DNA of 64,000 bases from Antilocapra americana (GCA_007570785.1 ML664666.1:1-64000); one strand, 5' to 3'; shown: positions 41,501 to 56,600, counted from the stretch's first letter. The notes: a model not told the origin generated them from the letters alone. Numbers and translations: made by a program.

Positions 41501-44500
41501 TAAAAGACTTCCCAGGTGGCTGCACTTCACTGGACCAGTTGTGAGGAGATATCCCACATGCAAGGGCAAAGGAGAAGCCCCAGCAAGATGGCAGCCAGGG
41601 CAAATTTGCATTTAGAATCAAACCCCATTCCTGCCAGAGATGCTCAGAGGGCTCAAACAAACCTTGTGCACACCAGAACCCGGGGACTCCACAGAGACTG
41701 AGACAGAACTGTGTTTGAGTGTCTCCTATGGAAGTAAGGGTCAGCAGTGGACTGCCACATGGACAGGGGCTCTGGGTGCAGCAGATTCGGATATGGTATA
41801 AGCCTTCTTCAAGGAGGTCTCCATTAATCCCACCATAGAACTACCAGAACTTACACAGGACTGGGAAATAGACTCCTGGAGGGCACAAACAGAACCTTAT
41901 GTGCACCAGAACCCAGGGAAAGGAGCAGTGACCCCACAAGAGACTGACCTAGACTTGCCTGTGAGTGTCCAGGAGTGTCCAGCAGAGGTGTGGGTCGGTG
42001 GTGGCCTGCTGCAGGGTTGGGGACACTGAGTGAAGCAGTGCGTGCATGGGACCTTTTGAAGGAGGTCGCCATTATCTTCATTGCCTCCACCATAGTTTGG
42101 CTCCAGGTAAATAGCAGGGAGGAAACACAGTTCCACCCATCAACAGAAAATTGGATTAGCAATTTAATGAGCATGGCCCTACTCATCAGAACAAGATCCA
42201 GTATCCCCCTTAGTCAGTTTCTCCCATCAGGAAGTTTCCATAAGCCTATTACCCTTCCCCATCAAAGCGCAGACAGACTGAAATCCACAATCACAGAAAA
42301 CTAACCAATCTAATCACATGGACCACAGCCTTGTCTAACTCATTGAAACTATGAGCCATGCCATGTAGGATCACCCAGGATGGAAGGGTCATGGTGGAGA
42401 GTTCTGACAAAATGTGGTTCACTGCAGAAGGGAATGGCAAACCACTTCAGTATTCTCACTTTCAAAACACCATGAACAGTATGAAAAGGCAAAAATAGGA
42501 CACTGATAGATGAACTCCCCAGGTTGCTAGGTGCCCAATATGCTACTGGAGATCAGTGGAGGAATAACTCCAGAAAGAATGAAGAGACAGAGCCAAAGCA
42601 AAAACAACACCCAGTTGTGGATGTGACTGGAAACAAGGTCCAAAGCTGTAAAGAACAATACTGCATAGGAACCTGGAATGTTAGGTCCATGAAACAAGGC
42701 AAATTGGAAATGGTCAAACAGGAGATGGCAAGAGTGAACGTCGACATTTTAAGAATCAGTGAACTAAAATGGACTGGAATGGGTGAATTTAACTCAGATG
42801 ACCATTATATCAACAACCGTGGGCAAGAATCCCTTAGAAGAAATGGAGTAGTCATCACAGTAAACAAGAGTCTGAAATGTAGTACTTGGATGCAATCCCC
42901 AAAACGACATAATGATCTCCGTTCATCTCCAAGGCAAACCATTCAAATATCAAGGTAATTCAAGTCTATACCCTGACCACTAATGCTTGAAGCTGAAGTT
43001 GAATGGTTGTATGAAGACCTACAAGACCTTCTAGAACTAATACCAAAAAAAATGTCCTTTTCATTATTAGGGGACTGGAATGCAAAAGTAGGATGTCAAG
43101 AAATACCTGGAGTAACAGGCAAATTTGGCCTTGGAGTACAGAATGAAGCAGAGTAAAGGCTAATAGAGTTCTGCCAAGAGAACTCACTGATCATAGCAAA
43201 CACCCTCTTTCAACAACACAAGAAAAGACTCTACACATGGACATCACCAGATGGTCAAAATAGAAATCAGACTGATTATATTCTTTGCAGCCAAAGGTGG
43301 AGAAGCTCTATATAGTCAGCAAAATCAAGACTGGGAGCTGACTGTGGCTCAGATCATGAAATGCTGCTGCTGCTGCTGTTGCTACTCCTAAGTCACTTCA
43401 GTCATGTCCGCCTCTGTGTGACCCCATAGACGGCAGCCCACCAGGCTCTGCTGTCCCTGGGATTCTCCAGGCAAGAACACTGGAGTGAGTTGCCATTTCC
43501 TTCTCCAATGCAAGAAAGTGAAATTGCTCAGTCATGTCCGAATCTTCGCGACCCCATGGACTGCAGCCTACCAGGCTCCTCTGTCCATGGGATTTTCCAG
43601 GCAAGAGTACTGGAGTGAGGTGCCATTACCTTCTCCCAGATCATGAACTCCTTATTGCCAAATTCAGACTGAAACTGAAGAAAGTAGGGAAAACCACTAG
43701 AACATTCAGGTATGACCTAATCAAATCCCTTATGATTATATAGTGGAAGTGAGAAATAGATTTAAGGGACTAGATCTGATAGAGTGCCTGATGAACTATG
43801 GACGGAGATTTGTGACATCGTACAGGAGACAGGGATCAAGACCATCCCCAAGAAAAAGAAATGCAAAAGAGCAAAATGGCTGCCTGAGGAGGCCTGAAAA
43901 ATAGCTGTGAAAAGAAGAAAGTGAAAAGGAAAGATATACTCATTTGAATTCAGAGTTCCAAAGAATAACAAGGAGAGATAAGAAAGCCTTCCTTAGTGAT
44001 CAATGCAAAGCAATAGAGGAAAACAACAGAATGGGAAAGACTAGAGATCTCTTCAAGAAAATTAGAGATATCAAGGGAACATTTCATGCAAAGATGGGCT
44101 CAATAAAGGACAGAAATGGTATGGACCTAACAGAAGCAGAAGATACTAGGAAGGGGTGGCAAGAATACAGAGACAAACTATCCAAAAAAGTTCTTCATGA
44201 CCCATATAATTACAATGGTGTGATCACTCACCTAGAGCCAGACATCCTGGAATGTGAAGTCAAGTGGGCCTTAGGAAGCAACACTATGAACAAACCTAGT
44301 GGAGGTGATGGGATTCCAGTTGAGCTATTTCAAATACTAAAAGAGGATGCTGTGAAAGTGCTTTACTCAATATGCCAGCAAATTTGGAAAATGTAGCAGT
44401 GGCCACAGGACTGAAAAAGGTCAGTTTTCATCCCAATCCCAAAGAGAGGCAATGCCAAAGAATGCTCAAACTACCACACAGTTGCAAGATCTTCCCTGGT

Positions 44501-47500
44501 GGCTGAGAGGTTAAAGTGTCTGACTGCAATGCGGGAGACCTGGGTTCAGTCCCTGGGTCAGGAAGATCCCCTGGAGAAGGAAATGGCAACCCACTCCAGT
44601 ACCTTGCCTGGAGAATTCCATGGATGGAGGGGCCTGGTGGGCTACAGTCCATGGGGTCACAAAGAGTCGGAGATGACTGAGCAACTTCACTTTCACATGC
44701 TAGTAAAGTAATGCTCAAAATTCTCCAAGCCAGGCTTCAGCAATATGCAACCGTGAATTTCCAGATGTTCAAGCTGGTTTAAGAAAAGACAGAGGAACCA
44801 GAGATCAAATTGCAAACATCCATTGGATCATCAAAAAAGAGTTCCAGAAAAACACCTATTTCTGCTTTACTGACAATGCCATAGCCCTGGACTGTGTGGA
44901 TAATCACAAACTGTGGAAAATTCTTTAAGAGATGGGAATACCAGACCACCTGACCTGCCTCTTGAGAAACCTGTATGCAGGTCAGGAAGCAACAGTCAGA
45001 ACTGGACATGGAACAACAGACTGGTTCCAAATAGGAAAAGGAGTACATCAAGGCTGTATATTGTCACCCTGCTTATTTAACTTATATGCAGAGTACATCA
45101 TGAGAAATGCCTGGCTAGATGAAGCACAAGCTGGAATCAAGATTGCCGGGAGAAATATCAATAATCTCAGATATGCAGATGACATCACCCTTATAGCAGA
45201 AAGCAAAGAACTAAAGAACCTCTTGATGAAAGTGAAAGAGGAGAGTGAAAAAGTTGGCTTAAAGCCCAATATTGAGAAAACTAAGGTCATGGCATCCAGT
45301 CCAATCACTTCATGGCAAACAGATGGGGAAACAGTGACAGACTTTATTTTGGGGGGGCTCCAAAATCACTGCAGATGGTAACTGCAGCCATGAAATTAAA
45401 AGACATTAACTCCTTGGAAGAAAAGTTATGACCAACGTAGACAGCATATTAAAAAGCAGAGACATTACTTTGCCAACAAAGGTCCATCTAGTCAAGGCTA
45501 TGGTTTTTCCAGTAGTCATGTATGGATATGAGAGCTGGACTCTAAAGAAAGTTGAGCACTGAAGAATTGATGTATTCATTGGAAGGACTGATGTTGAAGC
45601 TGAAACTTCAATACTTTGGCCACCTCATGCAAAGAGCTGACTCATTTGAAAAGACCCTGATGCTGGGAAAGATTGAGGGTAGGAGGAGAAGGGGACGACA
45701 GAGGATGAGATGGTTGGATGGCATCACCAACTCGATGGATATGAGTTTGAGTAAACTCCAAGAGTTGGTGATGGACAGGGAAGCCTGGCATGCTGCAGTC
45801 CATGGGGTCACAAACAGTCAGACATGACTGAGCAACTAAACTGAACAGGTGGCACTAGTGGTAAAGAACACGACTGCCAATGCAGGAGACAGAAGAGATG
45901 CAGGTTCAACACCTGGGTTGGGAAGATCCCCTGGATAAGGTCATGGCAACTGACTCCAGCATTCTTGCCTGGAGAATTCCATGGACAGAGAAGCCTGGTG
46001 GGCTATAGTCCACAGGGTCACAAAGAGTTGGACACGACTGAAGTGACTTACACACACACAAATTTAAAAATAGCCTCTTACTATCATTTCCCTCTACATA
46101 TTTCATGTTGTAATATTTCTCTTGTTTCCTGGGTACTTGGTAATTCCTAAGATAATGCTAATCAAAATTGAAGTTGGATGCCATGATAAGTTCCAAAACA
46201 TCTTATTTCAACTAGCAAAATAAAGTATCACAAAGGATGTAGGACATATCCTTCCACATTATAAATTCATCAGGGCCTTTGTTTTCTTTGGGCTATTCTT
46301 TTCCATCTTTTCTAAAACAATGCTATTTTAAAATCTTTCACTCATTTTGTTCCTCTCACTACATTCTTTCTCAACTTCCATCTCCACTCTCTCTTCCTCA
46401 TGTAAAGCGCTTGTGTAGGAAATTGATAATCGGTCTTTCAGCTTCAAACTCTTGAACACTTGGAGCTGGCTAAGAGAAATTGACCCAATTCCTGTGATCC
46501 TTGTGAGCTTCTCTAATCAGAGAAAATCAGCTATGTTTTGAAAGATATGCAGGTTACTGGAGAAAATGAATTATGCTGGTAAGATTAAGAGACAGAGTAA
46601 AGGAAGTCTATATGCTGTGCTGTGCTTAGTCTAAAAAGGCATTAAAAAGAAAACGTTTTGCATAAGGTGGTTAACGTGTTATTCTCTGAAGACTAATTAG
46701 CTCTATTGAAAATGGGGGGAAGGCGTGTCATTCTAATGATGCAGGAAGAGTTATACATATGAACTGCATGCATTTAAACATGTATACGATAGCTCTTGAT
46801 TGCAACTGGGAGAAAGCTTCCATCATTGACTTTATGAACCATACCACTATGCATTGGAAGAAAGATGATAATGGTAAGAACCTGAGGTGAAACAAACCCC
46901 TTCTATCTAATGGTGTTTAGAGCAAGACTCAGCAAACTTTGTCTGTTAATTACCAGACAGTAACTATTTAGGCTTTATGAACCATACAACTTACAACTAT
47001 TTAACCTGCCCTTGTAACATGAAAGCAGCTATAGACAATAGGCAACAAATAAGAGCAGCTACATTCCAATAACAATTTACTTAAAACAAACAAAAAAGAA
47101 GTGGCAGAGGATCTGGGAAAGAACTGTCTGAGTAGTGAGAAAAAGCAGACCCGACATCCAAAAGCTGTTCTTAGCGCTCACAGGTGTGTCTTGGCGTTCA
47201 ACTTCTGTGCTCTGCACGGGAAGCTCTACAAGGCCTCCACCAATTAAGTATCATCTGTTTCCAATTTGAAAATTCAACTCAACATTCATGGTCTGGCTCT
47301 TATGTTGCCAGCTTGGCAGACCTTTCTATCTGGCTGGAGGTTCTGTATCACCTCGTTACAGATCTGTTTTAAGACATTTGGCATTCTTCTTGAACCCTAC
47401 CTGCTTGTGTCTATGTCTTAAGCTTCCGTAATGCATTAAAAATTGTCTTACTGTTGCTGTAAATACAAAATGAAGGGTGCTTATCCAATACATGGATGAG

Positions 47501-47601
47501 TGTATGGCAGAAAATAAGCTCATAGTAAATGACACTGTAATTTTGATTACTATTTTATCTATTTGTAGAGAAGGCAATTAATAAAAATAAGAATCTGAAA
47601 A

Positions 47602-47639
<38 letters not shown>

Positions 47640-50600
47640 CTTACCCGGCAGAGCACTGGAGGGAAGGAGGCAGCGTTCCGGGTTCATGCCCCCGGGGCTG
47701 CTCCAGGCCAGGGCATCAGACGCCGCCCGCTGGGTCCGCGCCCGGCTACCGAGCGACTCCGTGGGTCCACTCATCGCGCGGGGCTCGTGGCCAGAGCTGG
47801 GGCACATCCCCTGCCCATGCAGCCGCGGCCAGCGGGACCCAAGGCACCGACGTCCGGGAGCAGCCCCGGTACACAGCCCACCTGGATGGACCCCGCCGGT
47901 AGTGCGGCCCCAGGCGGCGACCTGGCTGTGGCGGCCAGACACGTCCCTGCTGCGCCAGCGGGAGGCGCTGCACGACTCAATGCTGAACTACCGGCACCTG
48001 TGCCAAGACTTGGCTTCCCTGCACTCAGCTGAGGACGGCGAGCCTCCTGACGCCAGCCTCGACCCCCACCCCACACTGTACCCCGGACGCACGGTGCCCA
48101 TGACCGGCAGTTGCAGGGAGCTTTCCACACCAGCCTCTTAAGAGCTGGCCTGGGAGAATGCATCCCTCAGCAAGACCTCAGACTCTAGTGCCTGCTTTCC
48201 CCCTACCGCCTCCTCTCACAGGAGTGCAAGGCCCGGGCCTCTTGGTGGCAAAACTGCCGCCACCACCACTCTCCTGGCACTGGGGCCAGAAACCAGGCTG
48301 CAGCCTCTGCACATGGCACTGGACCTCCACTTCCCCCACATGTGTGCACCCAAGCTTGACCAACCATCCTCAGCTCCTGAGATTGGGAAGAGGGCCTGGT
48401 TCCCACCGCCGTTTCACCGTTTGCTGCTATCAGCAGCCGCTGGCCCGAGGCTTCCCGCCTCTGGTCCCTGGGTTCCACTGCCCTAGATATAGGCTCCAGG
48501 ACCATTCCTGGATCCACCCTGGTGAGAGTGGGTCAAATCTCCGTGCTGGATATTTAAGTTTAGGGGTCAACCTCCTGGGCACATAGATAAACACTCTCTC
48601 AGAAAAAAAAAAAAAAATCCATACTAGCAGTCAATATGTTTTGCTCTTCTTTGCTTTCTCTACAGTGTTTTTGTTTTTTTTGAAACATGAAAGGCATGTA
48701 AGAAATAATTACAAATACTGTATAGGTACCAATACAAAAGCATTCATAACTAGGCCACAAAAGAGATTAAATTTCTAAACATTGGTGCAACAAATGTAGG
48801 TTTTAATCCTCTGCATGGCTTTTTAGTCAACCTTAAAATATTTAAAGCATGTGAAAGCACAGAATGATAATCTTACCTGCATACATCCTTCATCAATCTT
48901 GCCCTTTTGAGGATCAATTTTAAAATGTGCATTTTTTTTAAAGCGGTACATCAGAGGAAGGGATTTGGATAGATTTTGCATAACACAATGAATCTCTGAA
49001 TGTCCACCCATGAAACAAGGTGCAAAATTAAGAACCCTTCCAGGATCAAACTGTAATAAGACTGGAAGTCCTGAGCCTGTCAGGGCTAATTCCACTTTCT
49101 GAAATGGGTCACCTGTAAAAGCAATAATAGTTTGTTAACATTAAAAATGTTTGGGGAACCCAGAATATATTTGCTCAGTCCAAACAGTGTCATCTGAAAG
49201 ATTTGATGAGACATGGGTATCTAATTCAATCTTTCATTCAACAAAGTTACTGAATGCCTTCTCTGTGTCGGTATTTTTCTAGGCCTTGGGGGTATATTAG
49301 GGAATAAAACAGGTGATGTCCTTGCTCTCATGGATTTTACATTCTAGTGAGGTGACACTGACAATAAAATAAACAGGTAAAGTAAGGTAAGACAGAGTAC
49401 AATGTCTTGGGGTTGTTCATTTATATAGGGAACTCCAAAAAGAACTGATAGGGAGATGTGAGCAAAGATATAAAGGACCCTGGAAGAAAATCACGGGAAA
49501 AAAATTAAGTGTATTCTAAATACAGAAAACAGCAAATACAAAGACTCTAACATAGGGATGACTTGGCGTGCTCCAAAAAAAGAAAAAAAACCCCTCAGGG
49601 ATGAAGTATGGCTGCAGAAGAGTACTAGAAAAATGGTAAGAAATGACCCGACATAAGACATACTTTTGACAGTAGAGATAACAAAATTTGCTGGCTGATT
49701 GCAGTACAATTGGAGATTGAATACAATAAATGATGATGCTAAGGTTTTTGGCATAAGCAACTGAAGTGATGGAATTGTCATTTCTTGAGACAGGAAAGAC
49801 TTCAGGAGGGACAGGCTATGGGGAAACCAATAGTTCTTTTTGGACATGTTAAGTTTGAGACATCTGGTAGAAATCCAAGTGGAAATGTCTTATTAGGTCA
49901 CTTACGGTATTTGTCAGCTTAGAGTGAAGATGAAGGAGGAAGGATTGGGGTTTTCAGGGGAGAAGAGAAGCTGGGTGAATACTAATCTCAGATTAGGAGA
50001 AAGTGAGTGAGTGGAGGAATGTAGCAGGAATGGCAAATACCAAGACTTAGTTGGGATTAATGGTTTTGTATTTTTCACTGGTCCAATTAGCTTCCGAGAT
50101 GCAGCCCTGGAATAGGATGAGAGCTGAATTGAATCAGATTAGAGGTTTTCCACTCAGCCACAGTGGGGGTTGAACCAAGAGGTTTACATATACTCGGGAA
50201 AACGTGATTAAAATTATGAACAATGGAATATAAGCTGAGCAATGATGTAAATATGAAGTTTTGGAGATACATTACTAGAAAAGAAGGAAGTCACTATGAA
50301 ATGAGGGCTCAGATTGAGTGAAAGAATAGTTTTGCAGAAAAAGTTTTACAACTAGAATCCCCTAAATAGGGTTTGTATTTTTTCACTCATGCTCTTCCTA
50401 GCCAATCCGAGATTCTAAGGTAAACCTAGCATCTCTATCTCTAGCCACTGAAAACTAGATTAACTTGAAAGCCTAGAATAAATGTTCTGTCTATGATCAG
50501 CAGACAGAGCTCAGTATCACCAGCTATGGCATAAATAGTAACAGAGCAATCAATTTCTGCCCTAGGAATACTGTTCAACTCTGCTCAATGACACCACTCA

Positions 50601-53600
50601 TACAAACACACAAATCTTCTAGACTCTTATTTTGCCATGGTCAACTTTCTGGATTTCATCTCTCATCTGCCTATATTTTTATTTTCACTTTGATCTTTCT
50701 TGCTAAACTACACTTTAATTCCATTTCCTCACTGCAACTCATCCAACATTACCTGAAATGTACAGAGTCCACTGCATTTTTACATGTGACCTACAAAGCA
50801 CATGCACTTATGAATATCCTATAACAGGATACTGCATCCTATTTATTGATACTAGAACTCTAGGTCTTATTCATTGACTGTTACTTTATGTAGATTCCAA
50901 GAGAGGTAAAGGTTTGGTAAAGATGAAATAGATCATTTGTTCCCATATTAATCTCTAAGAGAAAATCTAGGCTTACAAAGAAAAGAAACAAGGTTGTTTT
51001 TTGTTTTTATTTTTATTCCTTTAACTCTACATCACCACGTTTATCTAATGTCATCTTAATTAAGTCATTTAAATTTTAAATTGGAAAATTATTATACAAA
51101 TGATTCTGAGGTTGACTTTTCTCAATGTTCCACAAAAGATATGTTAAGGTCTCTCGAACGTTTGCATTTTCATTCTAATCAAGAATTCTACATTTCATTA
51201 AACTGCCTCTACATATACTGCTGTCCAAACTTTTAAAGAATTTAAATAGCTATATATTTGATGATAATGTTCATTTCACACTTACTTTTGATGATTTGAT
51301 TATCATCTCTCAACAATCCATCTTTACTTCCTACAGACTCAAATCTCAAAAAAAGAGCATAGTCTTGCCTCTGTGAAGGATCCTTCTTTTGACCATCAAT
51401 GATTAGCCTGTGAAAAAATTACAATCAGTTATTTCTAAAGCAAAGATGACATACTTTATTAACCTCTCAAAAGGGAATATCAACCCAATACCTAAGTCGA
51501 CACAGATGAAATTCAGCAATAAAAAGATAACTGTGATCCATTTTCCAAAATTACCACACAAGATTCTGAGACTTGCAAAAGAGGGCCACACTCATACTAT
51601 GTGAAGTCAAAAAACTGAGTTCATGATGATATTTGCAAGATAAGTGGGATTTAAATATACTAAATTGTCAAACTCTCACCTCCAATGCCACTTTCTGTGT
51701 AAAGGATTCTTTCCAGGCAAACATCATTGCTAGCCAAGGTCTCTGTTCCATTTTCTACAGCGGTCCTTCCTACACCCAGGTGTAACTGCAAATCTCTAGT
51801 AGATATCTGTGTCCTCCCATGAACTAAGCATGTATTTCTAGCAACATTCTTGTTAGAGGAGAAAAGGCAATCTGGAGAATAAGATTTGGTAACAGCCAAA
51901 TCTTGGCAGAGCAGAAAAGCAAAGGAAAGATGAGAAGAAAGGAAGTACGACCAAAGACACAGATGGGTTATATCACAGGCTTGTGCCCTGACAAACTTTA
52001 CTTGCCTTACCTAAAGCGCACCTTTTTAGCACTGGATACTCAAATATATACACAAAAGGTTGATGTGAAATATTACATAGGAATTCAAATAGCATATCTA
52101 AAACACCTTTAAGACTACAAATCATATTTATTTCTGAGTTCACGCTAGACTTTCAAATAAAATGAACATATTGCCATGAAAAGAACATTTAGAATTCCAA
52201 AGACTTTATATTAAACAGAACCTTACAGATTCACCAAAGAAATTTCCTGCATGAAGGGATGATTAATAAGGCAATTATAGATTGTACAAATAGAACAATT
52301 ACTTGATTTATTACTCTCCTTAAATTAAACCACAACTCAGTCTTCATCAGACAATTGGTATCACCAAGTGACCCGGTTGTCACAGAGAGAAATACATTAA
52401 ACATTGCCTTCTTACAAAGGTCAACATACTGACAACTGGATCAGTTACTGTCATACACTACAACCTCTTAAGTGTACCTGAAATTGCTACTGTATATTTA
52501 AAACAGCATTGCCAATTATATTTTCAAACTAAATAACCAAACCAAGCACAGGGAAAACTATACATAGGCAAAAGTCCTAAATATTTGCATGAATTTCAGC
52601 AACCAAGTGTGGTTGATCCCAGCAGCTACTAAAGGCTTAATATTTCTGATATTCAGTCTAAGTCTTTGGCCCTGGCAGGAGCGCTGCATCCTCTTTGAAG
52701 GCAACTACAACAAACTCCATGCCCCTAGCCGCTGCGTGATTGGAGAAGGAAATGGCAACCCACTCCAGGACTCTTGCTTGGAGGATCCCAGAGACGGAAG
52801 AGCCTGGTGGGCTGCCGTCTAGGGGGTCGCACAGAGTCGGACACGACTGAAGTGACTTAGCAGCAGCAGCAGCAGCCACTGTGTGACTATTTCTGGAAGG
52901 ACAACAAGGTCTTGGTCGAACAGACTGGTCTGTGGCCACAATTCAAAGCAACCACAAACTTTCACCGTCTCATTTCCACAAGGTCTGGAGAGATTTTTAA
53001 TTTAAAATAAAGTGTTTAGAAACATTTTTAAATATTGGCAATAATGTTTACCATGCTAGATCTATTTAGAACTATAATAAGAAAAATCCAATTTGTGCCT
53101 TCTGCCAAGTTTTACTATTAAAATCAATCTGATGAATGTATGGTTAATATATTTTCCATTGATCAGTAACACCATAATGAAATTAATTTTTGCTTACTTT
53201 GGGCTGAAACAAAATGTAATTAAGATCTTTTGATAAGGTAGTAACCTCCCTTCATTAGGAACACAGGAGACAATTGTGGTAATATCTATGCTCTTTATTT
53301 TCCTTAAGTAGGTGAGATTATTTAAAGCAACATCTGTTCTTTGTTTAATATTTGTACCCTGTAATATAAAATCAGAAATAAAAGAATATTAAGGCAAATA
53401 TGCAAAAAGTATTTTAAAATGTGGTCATAAAATAATTATTGAAATTCCAGAGCCTAGATATAGAGAAAATGTATGTGTTTAAAGTAACATACATTAATTT
53501 GAACATGGCACCTCATAAAACTTAAAGAACTATAGAAAAATTAATGAGAACAGAAACCCCACAGTTAGCCACTAAGACATATTAATATCCATCTAGTTTA

Positions 53601-56600
53601 TTTCAGATATAGATTACTATCAAGGTCAGCTTGATTTACTAAACTTTTTGAGGTCACCCTTGGAAACACGTGAAATGAAATCATATCTATCTTCATGTTA
53701 AAACATTTTTAGAGTAATTAAACAACTTGTTGGTTATTAGTAAGTTCAAAACAATCTGTTTCAAAACATAATACCTGGTCTTCCTCTGTTCCATTATTTA
53801 CTTACCAATTCTTCTCCAAGAGAATCATCTTGCATTATGGCTACCCAGTTTATAGGTTCTGGGCTATTATTGTACAGAAATGCATGTTCCATCTTTGACG
53901 TTCCAAAGAAAACAGAACCAAAGCTTATGCATTCCAACTTTTTATCATTATTTATGTTTAACAATTCAATAATCTGCTCAACGACATGAGCTCTGATATT
54001 CAAGAATATGTCTGGACGATCTTGCAAACTCACTCTACAAGATAATGAATTATACATATATATATTTTAATTAGAATTCTATATACTTTTTCTCCTAAAT
54101 GTTTATATAAACAGAAATTTTATAAAATCACATTATAATTAAAATTCAAAGACCTAAGAGAAGTTCCTTTCATGTATATGACAGAGACTGTCATGTCCTT
54201 CTGTCTGTCTTAAGTTGTACAGTAGAATGGCATATGTGCAACATAATTTATTGTCTCCGGGAAACAACAAAGATGGAAAATGACTGCATGAATTGACCAA
54301 AAAAAAACTTACTGATATTTCCATATCACCAATTATTCTGTAAATACTAGAGTTAGATAGGAAGATTTATATGGCCACCTCTAGTTCTAGAATTCTGAGA
54401 TTCTTTTCTAATCATCCCATTTCCCCAAGTCCACTCACCAATTTCATCTTCATCCTAATAACCCAATTCTCTATGAAGCAAAGTATCTCAGCAAAACTCC
54501 ACTTATTTGCTGAAATGAATATTCTCCCTCATAAAACTTCATTTTTCAGACTAATCTGAATTTACTGTTGAATCTTTTACCTTACATTTATCCCTCTCTG
54601 GCAAAAATGCAATCCTTTTGAATCTTGCCCCATCAGATAGCACAAATCAATGATCAAACCAGAGCCATCACCAAAGTCCTTAACTTACACTCTATCTCTG
54701 TCACATTGGGCATGGTTGATATCATCTCTTTATACATTTCCCCTCACTTAGCTTTCTTGACACTATACTTTCATGGTTTTCCTTAAACTTATTTAGACTC
54801 TACCTTCTTATTCTCCTAAGACTTGGGTATTTTGTAAATTCCATGAATAATGCTGTTTCTCTCCTATTCTTTTACACTCTACTCTCTTTCTCAAAGTTAT
54901 TTTTAACACTTCATGCTTCATCTACAACTTATGAACTGAGAACTCTCAAAGCAGTATACCTAGAACAAAATTTTTTATGGAACTCAAAATAAGTAAATCT
55001 AATAGGCTCCAAAGGATTCTGCAAAGCAAATCAATTCCAATGTTACAAAACTGAAGTCAAGATCTTCTCCCACTGACCTGAACCTCCTCTTACTTTGTCT
55101 TTCTATAACCAGTTAATAAATCTAGTCAAATATACCTCCGTAACATACCTCCATTCTGCACACTTCTCTCCATACTCCCAATCTGTACCTTAGCTGAGGC
55201 CTTCATTATTTCTCTTCTGCCTTACTATTATAGTTTCTAGCCAGGCTATCCACTCCACATCTGTACTCCTTGATTTTGTACACTGCTATTAACATGAGCT
55301 TTCTAAAATGAAAGCTAATTAAGACACTCCATCCTAAAACCTTCCTGAGATTCTACAGCCTTTACAATAAAACCTATCAGGGCTCACAACTGTTTCTCAA
55401 ACATTTTTTTTTGAACTGTGGCCTTCAGTGAGAAATGCATTTTACACTGCAATGCAAAATACACACACATACAGAGAGAGACACACATATACATGAAACA
55501 AATTTTACAAAATGCCATTTTAACTTAGTTTGTGAGATGCATTCTGATGTTTTCTATGTCATTGTTTTAATACTAGTGGTGACTCATTATACTGACTGCA
55601 TATCCTGCTAATGAACCGAGAAGTATAGCAAAAATCCAAAAAGCTTTCCTATAAGGTCCTTAACTGGATCCTGCACCATTCTGTTTTTCTGGTTTCATCA
55701 CTCCTCACCTCCATCTCTTTGCCTCAGATCTCAAGATGGATAACACTGTCTATTAACGTCTAGGAAGTCATCTTCTACTTGCTCTGCCTGAAATCATTCC
55801 TCTAACCTGCCCCCATCACCAATATCCACCTCTCCTACACACACACACACACTCAGCCCAAATCACACCTCTGCACTTTGCTGGCCAATTTCTACTCAAC
55901 AACAGGTGTTTCCTTCAATTACTACCTCCTCAGTGGAGTTCTTTCTTGATCCATTCCCTCACTCCCACAAAATTCAAACTAGGAGCCCCTATTAGGTGTA
56001 CCCACATGCCATTCTCTGGTTCTTTCCATTTTTCAGTCTCTAGTACTTGGCAAACAGTAGATACTCAATGAATGAATGCTGACTCAAAGAACAAAGAAGC
56101 TAACATACATTCAAAGACAACAGGCATATATGAAAAGAGAAACAGGAAACTATCAAGCACTACACTAGAATTAAGAACCATAGTCTATACTCACTTTGAC
56201 AATTCATTTACAACTATGGGCCGGTCTGCACAGAAATCCACTTTAATAACCACTGATGACTTGGGCTGCACAACACCACTGGTTGGAAAAATGACAATGG
56301 GTAGTTGGCCCTGGTATTCTGTTTTAAAGATACCTAAGGAGAATGAGAGTAGATGGTTTACATTTGGACCCTTATAAAGTTAACATTCACTCACTTAGTA
56401 GGGGACAGACACACATTTCAGAGTATATGGTCTACTGTGGACCAAGAATCACAGCTTTGATTGTAAGCCAGTGTCTAGGGTCATCTAATAAATTTGAGCC
56501 TAGTGTTAAGACTCAACCCTCACCAGTAGCTAAAACATAGTCTGCTTACTGTGCTCAGAGACTCATGCTAAGAGCTATGCATATGTTATTCTACTTAGTC

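Larger units (their letters stand above)
41521..45845 (+). mobile_element. Near full-length BovB LINE, defective, with two SINE insertions
   Basis: The most complete BovB in the window. Order: 5' untranslated region with two repeated monomers (41640-42095), endonuclease region (42524-42958, with [17 protein letters not shown]), RT front (43944-44396), RT core with YADD (44932-45381, [16 protein letters not shown] then [17 protein letters not shown]) and 3' end (45552-45845). Eight-bp duplications CAGGTGGC flank it. A SINE sits at 43361-43636 (CAGATCATGAA duplication) and another at 44485-44700. Stops and frameshifts break the ORF in several places, so it cannot be autonomous. Confidence 0.93.

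Noticed and set aside
47640..48600. CpG-island promoter or a new GC-rich gene with open frames of 130-150 codons on both strands
   Set aside because: The poly(A) run, the FAM89B-like reading with frameshifts and the sharp edges fit a retrocopy. The long frames come from lack of stops in GC-rich DNA.
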